From Pseudoalteromonas sp. N1230-9 (GTDB taxonomy: Bacteria; Pseudomonadota; Gammaproteobacteria; Enterobacterales; Alteromonadaceae), in assembly GCF_032716425.1 (NCBI RefSeq), contig NZ_CP090419.1, positions 3,593,001 through 3,657,000 of the forward strand: a stretch of 64,000 nt of DNA, read 5' to 3'. Positions 9,326 through 18,672 of this stretch are shown piece by piece; position 1 is the first letter of the stretch; every line of letters starts with the position of its first letter. A program made the translations under genes and the position numbers. The notes beneath the pieces are model-generated. The model was not told the DNA's origin and did not search any database. It saw only the letters and a program-made list of their open reading frames with translations.

Positions 9326-9367
9326 ATTTACTTAAGTGATCTATTTTGAGATAGCAAGTTGGTATTA

Positions 9368-9793
9368 TTAACTAAAATCAACCAAGGTAATATCAACAAG
9401 CATAGGGCTTTGGGAGCCTTGTTGATGCTTTTCTTCAATAAATACGCTGTACATATCGCGTGCCAGATGCGCAGGGATTAAAACTTCAAAGCGACTGCCT
9501 TTATTCATTAATTGCAGTGCTTCTTGCAAGCCCACTATCGCCTCTGCAATTTCGTACTCTACAGCAGCACCTTGCTTGCGAGTATCAAACAACACACGTC
9601 CATTTTTAAGGGTAAGGCGTTGATGCACAGTCACTGTGGCATCCCAACTTGGTTTATCCCCCTGACCTTGCTCAATTATTCGATAACCAAGTCCTGTGGG
9701 TGTTTGGTAAAAACTGTGTTGCTCGGCGCTGTTATCTAAAAGCGACGGTAAAACATGCTCTTTAGCCGTCGCAAACGCATTGTTGCTTAACAT
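9368..9793 (-). CDS. FKBP-type peptidyl-prolyl isomerase-like protein
   Basis: Protein of 141 residues resembling FklB/Mip-type FKBPs. FYQTPTGLGYRIIEQGQGDKPSWDATVTVHQRLTLKNGRVLFDT matches the start of an FKBP domain, and IVGLQEALQLMNKGSRFEVLIPAHLA matches its second half. Several aromatic active-site positions look replaced, so isomerase activity is uncertain. I prefer the ATG at 9793, with AAAGAG six bases upstream, over the TTG at 9799. It begins about 10 bases after the GH127 stop in the same direction and so is the last gene of the GPH transporter-GH127 operon. A folding helper for that exported enzyme is a plausible role. Confidence 0.75.
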   Translation of the reverse strand: MLSNNAFATAKEHVLPSLLDNSAEQHSFYQTPTGLGYRIIEQGQGDKPSWDATVTVHQRLTLKNGRVLFDTRKQGAAVEYEIAEAIVGLQEALQLMNKGSRFEVLIPAHLARDMYSVFIEEKHQQGSQSPMLVDITLVDFS

Positions 9794-9803
9794 AGCCAAC
9801 TCT

Positions 9804-12248
9804 TTATTGTGCGTTGATTAAACGAATACCATAGATACCACCGGCAACAGAGTCTTTGTCGGCAGCAAAACGTAAGGTCAGCGTTGTCGACTTTTTCATT
9901 GCCTCTGTTAATGGGTAATCAATGGTGTAGAACTCATCCGTTGGTCTACCTACAGGCAAACTAACTGCAGCTAATTGCTCACCATTTAAATTAATAGAGA
10001 AGTGACGGTTCACATCGCCAATAAAATAGCGAACACGCAAAGCAACCGCTTTTTGTTCTGGGTTACTAAGCTGATACTCAAACCAACCTGTTGCATCGCG
10101 CCAATGGTAGCCATTATTGACACCTGCACGGGTTCCTTCACCTTTAAAATCGTGTTCAACTTCAGGTTGTTGCTCACCCGGCGTAATTTGATCAACGGTT
10201 AATAAACGAAGCTGCTCTTTCGCTTGCTCAGCCGCTTTTGCATCGGCAACAAATTGCGTGAACTCAGCTTCGCTTTGCTGCGGCCAATACACTTGATAAC
10301 GACTATCGTGTAAGCGAAAGAACGGAATTAACTCTATGCTTTTGGTGTTATCGATACCTTGTTTAGCAATCGCCACATTTTTATCGGCGATAAATGCGAG
10401 CTCTTGGCCTGGCTTACGAGTGAGATCGGCAATAAACTTTTCTGGCTCACTCAGCATAATTGGCAGAGCTTCTGGCGGACAAGTCGGCCCTGCGGCAATG
10501 TGGCCCATACGGCTATTATCGGCAACAAAGTTAAGCTTTTCATTTGCAAAAGCGTGTACTTTGGTAGCCATGACAACAGGTCCGTACATCACCGAATAAT
10601 AATGCTGACCATCAGGTAGCTGCTCAGTATAAAGCTTAGGGCTAAGTTCAAAGGCAAGTTTGTCACCGCTTTGCCAAGCATGGCTGATGCTGTAATAACC
10701 GTCTTTTTCGGTTGCGCTTACAGCTTGTCCATTTAGAGTAAAGCTCAGCTCACCTTGTTGCCAAGACGGTTTACGAATGTGAATTACCGACTCAGTACTT
10801 TGCCCCTCAGACAAACGATTTACGGTCAGTGAGACCTTGTTATCATCTGGGAATTGGCTGTCTTGGGTGATCTGTAAACCCTGTTGTTGCCAATTTAACG
10901 TGCTCGGAATAAATAAGTTCACCCATAACTCTTTACCGGTATTGCTATAAATCAGCTCACCATATTTGCTGTGATTTTCAATACCTGAGCCTACGCAACA
11001 CCACATTGAATCTTGCACTGATGAATACATGCGGTAATGCCCAGGGCGCATTGAGGTAAAGTAAACAAGACCACCATGCTCTGGGTGTTGTGACGATAAA
11101 ATATGGTTATATGTGGCGCGCTCATAATAGTCTAAATAACGCGTATCACCGGTTTTTAAGAACAATAACTTACTAAGTTTCATCATGTTGTAAGTGTTGC
11201 AGGTTTCTGGGCCTTCAACATCTTCAACCATTGGCGTGAAGTCACTTTTATCGTGAAAATGCTCACGTACAGAGTTACCGCCAATTGATACTGAGCGCTC
11301 TTGGCTGACTGTTTTCCAGAAAAAGTCAGCACCTTGCTGCCATGCTTTATCATCGCTGGCATTAGCCACTTTCAACATACCAATAATTTTTGGAATTTGC
11401 GTATTGGCATGCAGGCCCGTTAACTTATCTTCTTTGTGTAATAAGGGTTCAATAATGATGTTATGAGAGAACTGGCGAGCTAGTTTTAAGTAACGCTCAT
11501 CGTCACTAATAAAGTACATATCAGCAAACACATCATTTAAGCCACCATGCTCTGAGTACAGCATTTGTTGAACTTGCTCATCAGTTAGCTTAGCAGTGGT
11601 CGCTAAGAACCATTCGCCTAACTTAAATAACATTTGTTTTGCTTTATCACTGCCGGCTACGTCGTATGCATCGCGCAAGCCATGAAAGATTTTATCGATG
11701 TTATAAAGCGGCACCCAGCGGTCGTTTAAGCTGAATAAATCAGCTTTGATTTCACCCTTTTCGATCTGCTGCCACATTTCATCGCCATTTGGGATACCGC
11801 CTAAGTAACCACCTGTGGCTTGTTGAGCGCGATCCAGCTCGCTTAGCATGTAATCTAAACGCTGCTTTAATTCTTCGTCACCCGTGGCTGCCCATGCAAG
11901 GCTCAGGGCTGAAAGATAGTGACCACCAATATGGCCATCAAGGCCTGTGCTTTCCCAGTTACCATAGTTAGGCGCTTTTGGTTCAAGACCGGCTTCACGC
12001 AGGTAAGGAGCAAGTAGCTGATCAGGATGAAGTGCTAATAAATAACGCACATTAATTTGCTGCGCATGTAAAAACGGGCTGGCACTTAAACTGACTTGGT
12101 TTAGGGCAAATAAATGTTGTTCGCTGGTATGTTCAGCATGCTCTACAGAAACCGCTTGTTTACTGTCTATTGGCAGCTCACTGCAACCGCTCACAGTTAA
12201 TATTGCAGCGCAAACGCTTGCTAAATAGCTAACTTTGAATGTGTTCAT
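9804..12248 (-). CDS. GH127/GH146-type beta-L-arabinofuranosidase, lipoprotein
   Basis: Large glycosidase (DUF1680 clan), 814 residues, with a lipoprotein signal ending LTVSGC. The (alpha/alpha)6 domain begins near residue 45 and shows WESTGLDGHIGGHYLSAL and QQATGGYLGGIPNGDEMW. The zinc site of GH127 enzymes is present: GPETC (Glu348 and Cys350) and WCCVGSG (Cys417, Cys418). One of the paired cysteines is the catalytic nucleophile in the family. The C-terminus (about 700-814) is an extra beta-sandwich. The enzyme should remove beta-L-arabinofuranose units, unlike the alpha-specific GH43 enzymes nearby. It follows the GPH transporter by 77 bases. GH127 and GH146 cannot be separated by eye. Confidence 0.88.
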   Translation of the reverse strand: MNTFKVSYLASVCAAILTVSGCSELPIDSKQAVSVEHAEHTSEQHLFALNQVSLSASPFLHAQQINVRYLLALHPDQLLAPYLREAGLEPKAPNYGNWESTGLDGHIGGHYLSALSLAWAATGDEELKQRLDYMLSELDRAQQATGGYLGGIPNGDEMWQQIEKGEIKADLFSLNDRWVPLYNIDKIFHGLRDAYDVAGSDKAKQMLFKLGEWFLATTAKLTDEQVQQMLYSEHGGLNDVFADMYFISDDERYLKLARQFSHNIIIEPLLHKEDKLTGLHANTQIPKIIGMLKVANASDDKAWQQGADFFWKTVSQERSVSIGGNSVREHFHDKSDFTPMVEDVEGPETCNTYNMMKLSKLLFLKTGDTRYLDYYERATYNHILSSQHPEHGGLVYFTSMRPGHYRMYSSVQDSMWCCVGSGIENHSKYGELIYSNTGKELWVNLFIPSTLNWQQQGLQITQDSQFPDDNKVSLTVNRLSEGQSTESVIHIRKPSWQQGELSFTLNGQAVSATEKDGYYSISHAWQSGDKLAFELSPKLYTEQLPDGQHYYSVMYGPVVMATKVHAFANEKLNFVADNSRMGHIAAGPTCPPEALPIMLSEPEKFIADLTRKPGQELAFIADKNVAIAKQGIDNTKSIELIPFFRLHDSRYQVYWPQQSEAEFTQFVADAKAAEQAKEQLRLLTVDQITPGEQQPEVEHDFKGEGTRAGVNNGYHWRDATGWFEYQLSNPEQKAVALRVRYFIGDVNRHFSINLNGEQLAAVSLPVGRPTDEFYTIDYPLTEAMKKSTTLTLRFAADKDSVAGGIYGIRLINAQ

Positions 12249-12287
12249 ACTGTTGTCTCCCAGCGAATTGTTATTTTAAAGAGCAAA

Positions 12288-12314
12288 GCGCACACACTTT
12301 TTAAGTGTGTGCGC
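12288..12314 (-). repeat. Strong intercistronic hairpin
   Basis: A perfect 12-bp inverted repeat (GCGCACACACTT / AAGTGTGTGCGC) with a three-base loop lies between the GPH transporter stop and the GH127 gene. There is no U-run on the minus-strand transcript, so it looks like an RNA-stabilising or partly attenuating hairpin rather than a classical terminator. Confidence 0.7.
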
Positions 12315-12325
12315 CTAAAGGATGG

Positions 12326-13663
12326 TTAGTGTGGTAGGCGCTTATGAATGACCATATTCGTGTAGTATTCATCGGTGATTTTGTATTTTTTTAAGATCAA
12401 ACCAAGCAGTGCATGAAATACACCAGGAATGATAGTTAGCATCAGTGCTAAGCCCATTAGGGTGAATTCGGTTTGCTCAACGTTAGGCTTGTACTCAAAA
12501 AATGCCAGTAATAAACCACCCGCTAAGCCAGCTAAGCCACCCCCTGCTTTTTGACAGAATGAAATACCACCAAACGATAGGCCTGATGCACGAACACCGT
12601 CTTTAATTTCACCGTAATCGACGGCTTCTGCAATCGCAGACCAGAATACTGGCGCGTGTAAATCAACCACAAATGACAAGATGATATACAGCACAAACGC
12701 CATCATTACATCACCCGGCTGCACCACAAAATACATTAGCAATGAGATGAATAGCACAGCAATTTGTGATTGACGGAATAACTTCATTTTACAGTAGCGC
12801 TGGGTGATCCAGGTGCTTGCTACCATAGAGACAATAGATGCTGCAATACCCGCACTGGTAAAGGCACCTGCTAAATCAGGCACGCCTAAATAATAGGTTG
12901 CGTAATACATAGCAACACTGCCGCGAATCGCATAACCAAGCGTACCAAGTACACATGCCGCACACAGTAGTAACCATTGATCGTTTTTAAGTAGCACTTT
13001 TAATTGCGTAAGCACACTTTCTTTTTGCGGCTCGTGAGTAATACGTTCGCGCGTTGTAAAAAAACAAAATAAGAACAGTGCAACGGCACATGCCGATACC
13101 AACGCCATTGCCAGTTTATAACCATACGACAAGCTGCCATCTCCCCAATATGATGCAAGCAGCGGCACTGAAAATACAATCACTACATTGGCAATCTTAG
13201 CGAAAAACATACGGTAGCCGTTGGCTGACAAACGCTCTTTTGGATCGGCGGTTAAGACACCAATGTAAGAAATATAAGGAATAGCGACACCGGTAAACAT
13301 TAAGGTTGCGAAAAGGTAAGTCGCATAGGCCCAAGCTAGTTTCATGTTGTAGTCAAAATCAGGCGTAGTAAAGAGTAAAATCACCGACAGACCATAGGGC
13401 ACAGATAAAAATAAGAACCAGTGACGGAACTGACCCCAACGCGTTTTCACTTTATCGGTGATCACTCCCATTAAAGGATCGGTAAAGGCATCAACAAAAC
13501 GCGCCACTAAAAACAACACACCCATATCAACCGGATCAAGTCCGTAAATATCGGTGTAAAAGAAAGACATAAAATAAAATAACGCTGCTACCATGACATT
13601 CACTGCCATGTCACCGGCACCAAAGCCGACCTTTTCTACAACGGATAATTTTTGAGATTCCAT
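12326..13663 (-). CDS. GPH-family (MelB-like) glycoside/pentoside:cation symporter
   Basis: Major-facilitator protein of 445 residues with 12 expected helices, in the glycoside-pentoside-hexuronide group. Marks include KVGFGAGDMAVNVMV, FFYTDIYGLDP, ARFVDAFTDPLMGVITDK and the loop RWGQFRHW. It would import arabinose or short arabino-oligosaccharides across the inner membrane with Na+ or H+. The ATG is preceded by AGGGTG. It is the first gene of a leftward operon with the GH127 enzyme and the FKBP-like protein, so its substrate may be what GH127 acts on or releases. Together with the SSS symporter the locus has two inner-membrane routes. Confidence 0.88.
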   Translation of the reverse strand: MESQKLSVVEKVGFGAGDMAVNVMVAALFYFMSFFYTDIYGLDPVDMGVLFLVARFVDAFTDPLMGVITDKVKTRWGQFRHWFLFLSVPYGLSVILLFTTPDFDYNMKLAWAYATYLFATLMFTGVAIPYISYIGVLTADPKERLSANGYRMFFAKIANVVIVFSVPLLASYWGDGSLSYGYKLAMALVSACAVALFLFCFFTTRERITHEPQKESVLTQLKVLLKNDQWLLLCAACVLGTLGYAIRGSVAMYYATYYLGVPDLAGAFTSAGIAASIVSMVASTWITQRYCKMKLFRQSQIAVLFISLLMYFVVQPGDVMMAFVLYIILSFVVDLHAPVFWSAIAEAVDYGEIKDGVRASGLSFGGISFCQKAGGGLAGLAGGLLLAFFEYKPNVEQTEFTLMGLALMLTIIPGVFHALLGLILKKYKITDEYYTNMVIHKRLPH

Positions 13664-13827
13664 ACAACAACACCCTAAATGGTCAATAATGAGCCACGCT
13701 CACTATTTCGAGCAATGATGACAAGCCTTCAACACTGCGTATTAAATAAATTTACAGCCTTAGATAGTACACAGCTTGGCCATTGCGTTCGTTATTTTTG
13801 TAAATTTAATGCTAATTTAATTAATAG

Positions 13828-13840
13828 TATTATCATACTA
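13828..13840 (-). promoter_or_regulatory. Candidate operator upstream of the GPH transporter operon
   Basis: On the minus strand this reads TAGTATGATAATA, sharing the 11-mer GTATGATAATA with the araB site. It is part of a TAGTAT-TATC-ATACTA inverted repeat (13825-13840), about 165 bases upstream of the transporter start. Confidence 0.5.
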
Positions 13841-13890
13841 ATTAAATCGCAACTCTTTTCGACCGATAGCAAACACTCGCTTTACGAATA

Positions 13891-13912
13891 AAAAACCCCA
13901 GCAGAGCTGGGG
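13891..13912 (-). terminator. Terminator after the TonB receptor
   Basis: CCCCAGC-AGA-GCTGGGG hairpin. On the minus strand it is followed by TTTTTATT, 20 bases after the stop of the TonB receptor gene. A shorter T-run also follows on the plus strand. Confidence 0.85.
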
Positions 13913-13932
13913 CTTTTGGGTCTAATTAAGAA

Positions 13933-16770
13933 TTAGAAAGAATAACGTGCACCCAATGCAAATGTGCGTGAGTAAATACCATTACCAAAGTTAAATAACG
14001 TGTCATTATTTTCACCGTAATGGCTTTGATATACATCATCAAGAATATTTGTTGCATCAAAGGTCACAACAAAATCTTCATTCACATTGTAGCTAAATTG
14101 AAAATCTAAGCTTTGCTCTGGACGATTCCAGAACTGTAAAGGATTAGCAAAGATTGCAGCTTCATTACCGGTGTAAAACTCTGAACGCCATACATAAGAT
14201 AAACGCATATCGAACGCATCACGCTCGTAGATACCCACGATACTGTAAGACTCGTCAGAAACACCGGCCATTTGTGAATCAACATAGCCTGAAATTTCAC
14301 CTAGCTGATTGAATTCAGGTGTATCTTGTGATGAATCAAGCATGGTGAAACTAGCTTGCACACCTAAGCCATTTAAGTATTCAGGTAACGCTTCAGGGAA
14401 GTAAACTAAACCAACTTCTAAACCAGACAGCTCACCATTAGAAGCGTTAACGGGTGCACTTAATACGTATGGACGTGTTACGCCATCATCACCTTCGCGT
14501 ACAACCTGCTTACGACCCGCAACAACCAAACCTTCAATTTCACGATTAAAATAAGCGGCATAAAGCGAGCTTGTATCTGCAAAGTACCATTCAAGTGATA
14601 CATCGTAGTTCTTTGATTCTGTTGGTTTAAGATCTGGGTTACCACCGTTACCAGTGCCATATGTCGCCCCTTCAGTAAGTGGATCAAACCAGTACTGTAA
14701 TGCATTTAAATCAGCGAAATTAGGCATACGCAGCGTTTCCGTATACGCCACACGACCCACTAAATCATCTGTGATATTCCAGTTAAGTACCAAGCTTGGT
14801 AATAAGGCATCGGTATCTGCGTTTGCTGAACTTTCTTCGAATACATTTGAGTTCATGCCACCGACTTCAGCAACAAAATCCATATCTTGCTCATAGCTGA
14901 CATAACGTAGCCCGAATTCACCGCTGATATCTTCTGTAATGAAAAAGTTAGTCGTAGCATAAAGTGCGTATGAGTTTTCTTCGATATCAAATGTTTTGTA
15001 TACGTCTTCTGCTTCCATGCCATATACACTACGAACAGCACTACCATTATCTAGCATGTAACCGCCATCAGCTGTGACGAAGCTGTCAAACACATCAGCA
15101 CGACCATCAAAGTAGTCATCAACTTGGAATACAATGCCTGAACCATCGCCAGCTCCACCTGCTGCTGCAATTTGCTCAATTAAACTCGCAACAGAAGTAA
15201 TAATAGGCATTCCATTTTCATCTCGAATAATGGCATCTTGAGCACGAGTGTACTCTTGTGCCGTACGTTTTTCGTAACGACCACCAAATTTAACTTTATC
15301 GAAATATGTGCCACCAATTAGGTATTCTGCATCAAAGGTAAAAGTCAGCGCATCACCAGCATTACCGCCGCCGTTGTCGTAAACAGTACCTGCATTCCAG
15401 TTAGCAATTGCAGCCATATCAGCTTCATTAACCGCAGTGTTTGGATCGTCCCAAAATGAAATACCTGGTACACCATCTTTATCATTAAAATCAACGTCAA
15501 GACCCGTCGCTACACGGTCAAAGCGCATTGCGAAGAAATCTGTTTCGTATTCACTGTCTTGGTAAACAACTTCAGTATTAATTGTTAAATAATCACTTGC
15601 TTGCCACTGGGCACCTAGTGCATATAAGTAGCTGTCTGTCTTACCGTATGAGAAGTCACCACTTTGGAAGCCACCTGCGCCAATTGCCTGCTTCTCTTTA
15701 ATCACATTAGTGCCATCGAAAACAATTGGCGTATCAATATTACCATTGCCATTTTCAAAGGTGTTTGAGAACCACATCGCATTTTGTGACTCATTTTCGT
15801 AACCGGTATAAAAGCCTTCTGCAGTAATTTCAAGTGTATCGACTGGTGCCCATTGCAAAGACACTGAAGCCGCTGGTCGCTTACGAAGGCCTGTGAATGA
15901 AGTACCAAATATTGCATCACGTGCTAATAGATATTCGGTCGGTTCTCCATTAACATCTAATGTCGATCCTGAAGCTGTAGGAAGACCAGACTCTGTACCT
16001 TGTGGCCAAAACTCATTTGGTACTCGTGAATAGGGTGAGTAATTGAATTGAGGTTTGTCAGTAAAAAATGGAAATGCAGCACCCGCCGTCATTGTGTCGT
16101 CGCGATAATGAGTCTCTGCATAAGAGATATTAACGAGTGCTCCAACCTCACCCACACCGTCGATTTCCCAACGGTTAGATAATAAAGCACTAATATTTGG
16201 ATCAACTTCATCAGGCTGATCAGAATAAATTGCACGCGCTGCTAAAACGACTTTTTCGCCTTCAAAGTTAAAAGGACGGTGCGTTTTAATGTCAATAGCC
16301 CCAGCAATACCACGTTCAATCTGATCTGCTGAACGCGTTTTATAAACAGTGACGCCTGATAAAAGGCTCGCAGGAATGTCTTGTAGTGATACGTCACGGC
16401 CCGCCCCTGTAAAAATAGCACGGCCATTAACGGTTGTATTTACATCGGTTAAGCCACGAATTGAAACTTGACTCACTTCACCCGCACCACGGCCAGTTGT
16501 TTGTACACCTGTTACACGTTGTAATGCTTCAACTACGTTATTATCAGGAAACTTACCAATATCTTCAGCAACAATAGCATCGACTATCTGAACGCTTGCA
16601 CGTTTTTCATCTAGCGCTTTGTTTAAACTGCCGCGAATACCAGATACCTGAATCACTTCCATTTCATCAGCGCTATTCTCAGGAGTGTTTGGTGTTTCCT
16701 CTTGAGCAAAAGCAAATTGACAAGTAAATGCCATAACTACAGCACTGGCTATGTGTGTTCTTTTAAACAT
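13933..16770 (-). CDS. TonB-dependent receptor, probable arabinan/arabino-oligosaccharide uptake
   Basis: Outer-membrane receptor of 945 residues of the large Xanthomonas/Caulobacter type used for glycans. A signal peptide (MFKRTHIASAVVMAFTCQFAFA) is followed by a TonB-box-like EVIQVSGIRGS, then a plug with RVTGVQTTGRGAGEVSQVSIRGLTD, and a barrel ending in an aromatic ARYSF. I start at 16770, with GGAG about 9 bases upstream; 17 upstream in-frame codons lack a ribosome site. It stands alone between terminator and promoter, next to two GH43 genes, which suggests an arabinan-derived substrate. No SusD partner is present, as expected for this phylum. Confidence 0.92.
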   Translation of the reverse strand: MFKRTHIASAVVMAFTCQFAFAQEETPNTPENSADEMEVIQVSGIRGSLNKALDEKRASVQIVDAIVAEDIGKFPDNNVVEALQRVTGVQTTGRGAGEVSQVSIRGLTDVNTTVNGRAIFTGAGRDVSLQDIPASLLSGVTVYKTRSADQIERGIAGAIDIKTHRPFNFEGEKVVLAARAIYSDQPDEVDPNISALLSNRWEIDGVGEVGALVNISYAETHYRDDTMTAGAAFPFFTDKPQFNYSPYSRVPNEFWPQGTESGLPTASGSTLDVNGEPTEYLLARDAIFGTSFTGLRKRPAASVSLQWAPVDTLEITAEGFYTGYENESQNAMWFSNTFENGNGNIDTPIVFDGTNVIKEKQAIGAGGFQSGDFSYGKTDSYLYALGAQWQASDYLTINTEVVYQDSEYETDFFAMRFDRVATGLDVDFNDKDGVPGISFWDDPNTAVNEADMAAIANWNAGTVYDNGGGNAGDALTFTFDAEYLIGGTYFDKVKFGGRYEKRTAQEYTRAQDAIIRDENGMPIITSVASLIEQIAAAGGAGDGSGIVFQVDDYFDGRADVFDSFVTADGGYMLDNGSAVRSVYGMEAEDVYKTFDIEENSYALYATTNFFITEDISGEFGLRYVSYEQDMDFVAEVGGMNSNVFEESSANADTDALLPSLVLNWNITDDLVGRVAYTETLRMPNFADLNALQYWFDPLTEGATYGTGNGGNPDLKPTESKNYDVSLEWYFADTSSLYAAYFNREIEGLVVAGRKQVVREGDDGVTRPYVLSAPVNASNGELSGLEVGLVYFPEALPEYLNGLGVQASFTMLDSSQDTPEFNQLGEISGYVDSQMAGVSDESYSIVGIYERDAFDMRLSYVWRSEFYTGNEAAIFANPLQFWNRPEQSLDFQFSYNVNEDFVVTFDATNILDDVYQSHYGENNDTLFNFGNGIYSRTFALGARYSF

Positions 16771-17367
16771 AAGCGGTGTTCTCCAAATTATAGTTATATC
16801 GGTCCGCTGAACTTTCCCCATTCAGTTACCGAAGCGAGATCACTGTGTTGTGCATCGTGTGTTGTCAAAACGGTGCGCGAGTGAATCTACGTTTTTATGT
16901 TAATACTTTGCTGCCTGAACTTTAATCATATTGTATGACTATTTAACAGTCAACTCAAAATGACAAATTAAAATAAGTGTCGCTATGTTTACAAAAACGC
17001 TTTAATTATAGCACGTTACAAATATATGAAAGACTGTTCGCCAATATAAAAAGCTACATAAAGGTCATAATAATCATTAAGATATAGATAAAAGACACAT
17101 TACCTCAATTCAATTTTAATTTATAAGAAGCAACAAAAAGAGCTAACAAGTTATTTACCCAGCAAATTTTGATGCTACTATTATTGAAATACAATAATAC
17201 AATATCAACTTGCTTTTTGCTGCACTTAGCTGAATTGTTGCGATGTAAACAATCAGTTACCCAGTATAATTTAACGTACAGTGCGTATTACTTGGGCCGT
17301 TTAGGTTAGATTTTAGTGTGGACAAAGCAATAGCTCGAACAACAATTATTAGTCAAAGAGGACACTC
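16771..17367. promoter_or_regulatory. 597-bp divergent promoter region
   Basis: AT-rich region between the TonB receptor and a GH43 gene, with no convincing ORF. It holds TCATA-TTG-TATGA, a perfect inverted repeat at 16926-16938 overlapping TTGTATGACTA. On the minus strand at 17189-17208 it holds TTGATATTGTATTATTGTAT. Both resemble the GTATNATA motif seen elsewhere in the locus and could control the two flanking genes. Confidence 0.4.
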
Positions 17368-18330
17368 ATGAAGAAACTCAAAGCTTTAGCACTGCCTTTA
17401 CTTTTCTCAAGCAGTTTAGCCGTTGCACAGAACCCATTATTTACTGATGTATTTACTGCCGATCCTGCCGCACTTGTACACAACGACACTGTATACCTTT
17501 ATACAGGTCATGATGAAGCCCCTAATAATGATGTCTTTTTTGAAATGCATGACTGGCTGGCTTTTTCTTCTACCGATATGGTGAATTGGAAAAAACACGG
17601 CCCAATTATGAAAGCCACTGACTTTAAATGGGCTAAAGGCGAAGCATGGGCTTCACACATGATTGAGCGTGATGGCACTTTCTATTTCTTTACCACAGTG
17701 CGCCACAATGATACAAAACCCGGTTTTGCAATTGGTGTTGCAACCTCTAAATCACCAACAGGTCCATTTAAAGATGCCATTGGCCATGCGCTTGTGACCG
17801 ATGACATGACCAAACATACGCCAAATGATTGGGACGACATCGACCCTGCTATTTATACAGAGGAAAACGGCGATACTTACATGTTCTTTGGTAACTTAAT
17901 GCCAAAATACGTTAAGCTAAGCGACGACTTACTGTCTCTTGATGGTGAAATTAAAACGCTAGACCTGCCTAACTTTACCGAAGCGCTATGGGTTCATAAG
18001 AAAAACGACAACTACTATGTTTCGTACGCGTGTGAGTTCCCTGAGAAGATCTGTTATGCCATGAGTAAAAGTATTCACGGACCTTGGGAGTATAAAGGAA
18101 TCTTGAATGAAATAGCGGGTAACAGCGAAACAAATCACCAATCAATCATCGAATACAAAGGTAAAGACTACTTTATTTATCATACTGGTGCAGTGCCACC
18201 GATTGATGGCAAACCAAGTGGCGGACGTTTTCGTCGTTCGGTCGCTATTGAGCCACTTTACTACAACGAAGATGGCACGCTTAAGCGCATTATTATGACC
18301 ACTGAAGGCCTCAGTAAACAAGACAAATAA
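17368..18330 (+). CDS. Exported GH43 glycosidase (arabinofuranosidase/xylosidase type)
   Basis: GH43 enzyme of 320 residues with signal peptide MKKLKALALPLLFSSSLAVA. The triad is ADPA (Asp32), DIDPA (Asp159) and FTEALW (Glu205). YTGHDEA and DWLAFSSTDMVNWKKHGP are shared with xylan- and arabinan-acting GH43 enzymes. I cannot assign the subfamily. The ATG is preceded by AGAGGACAC, the same ribosome-site pattern as at neighbouring GH43 genes. By context it may take arabinose branches off arabinan or arabinoxylan, or cleave small oligosaccharides in the periplasm. Glycosidase class is firm, substrate is not. Confidence 0.85.
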   Translation: MKKLKALALPLLFSSSLAVAQNPLFTDVFTADPAALVHNDTVYLYTGHDEAPNNDVFFEMHDWLAFSSTDMVNWKKHGPIMKATDFKWAKGEAWASHMIERDGTFYFFTTVRHNDTKPGFAIGVATSKSPTGPFKDAIGHALVTDDMTKHTPNDWDDIDPAIYTEENGDTYMFFGNLMPKYVKLSDDLLSLDGEIKTLDLPNFTEALWVHKKNDNYYVSYACEFPEKICYAMSKSIHGPWEYKGILNEIAGNSETNHQSIIEYKGKDYFIYHTGAVPPIDGKPSGGRFRRSVAIEPLYYNEDGTLKRIIMTTEGLSKQDK

Positions 18331-18337
18331 TTTCAAA

Positions 18338-18364
18338 AAAGGGCTCTTTAAGAGCCCTTTTTTA
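18338..18364 (+). terminator. Rho-independent terminator after GH43
   Basis: AAAGGGCTCTT-TA-AGAGCCCTTT hairpin with a long T-run, 8 bases after the stop. Confidence 0.92.
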
Positions 18365-18672
18365 TTGTTTAAATGTAATACAAATAAACACATTCCTCGC
18401 CTTCTTTTAGCTTAATATTAAATTTAAAAAACTAAATATAGCTCATAAAACATCAAAATCAGCCTCTCAAAAAATTAAAAATACGCCTGTAAACATTGTA
18501 AAACATGAAACCCTGCGTTTACATCTTAATTACCTTTGCAAAAGTATTTGCACATTTCAAATCATACTATAAAATTACAATACTACGTTCTTATTAGTTT
18601 GATATAGGCACGCGGCAATTTTATTGACAACAATCGAATAAAAATAATCCCAGTTTCAAGAGGACACATAAA
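18365..18672 (+). promoter_or_regulatory. AT-rich leader upstream of the large arabinanase
   Basis: About 310 bases without a gene. On the minus strand, near 18555-18570, it contains TAGTATGATTTG, a partial match to the locus motif. A good ribosome site AGAGGACAC lies just before 18673. Nothing else is recognised. Confidence 0.35.

Noticed and set aside
13933..16770. SusC-like receptor with a SusD partner
   Set aside because: The sequence is of the proteobacterial TonB receptor type, and no SusD-like lipoprotein is nearby.
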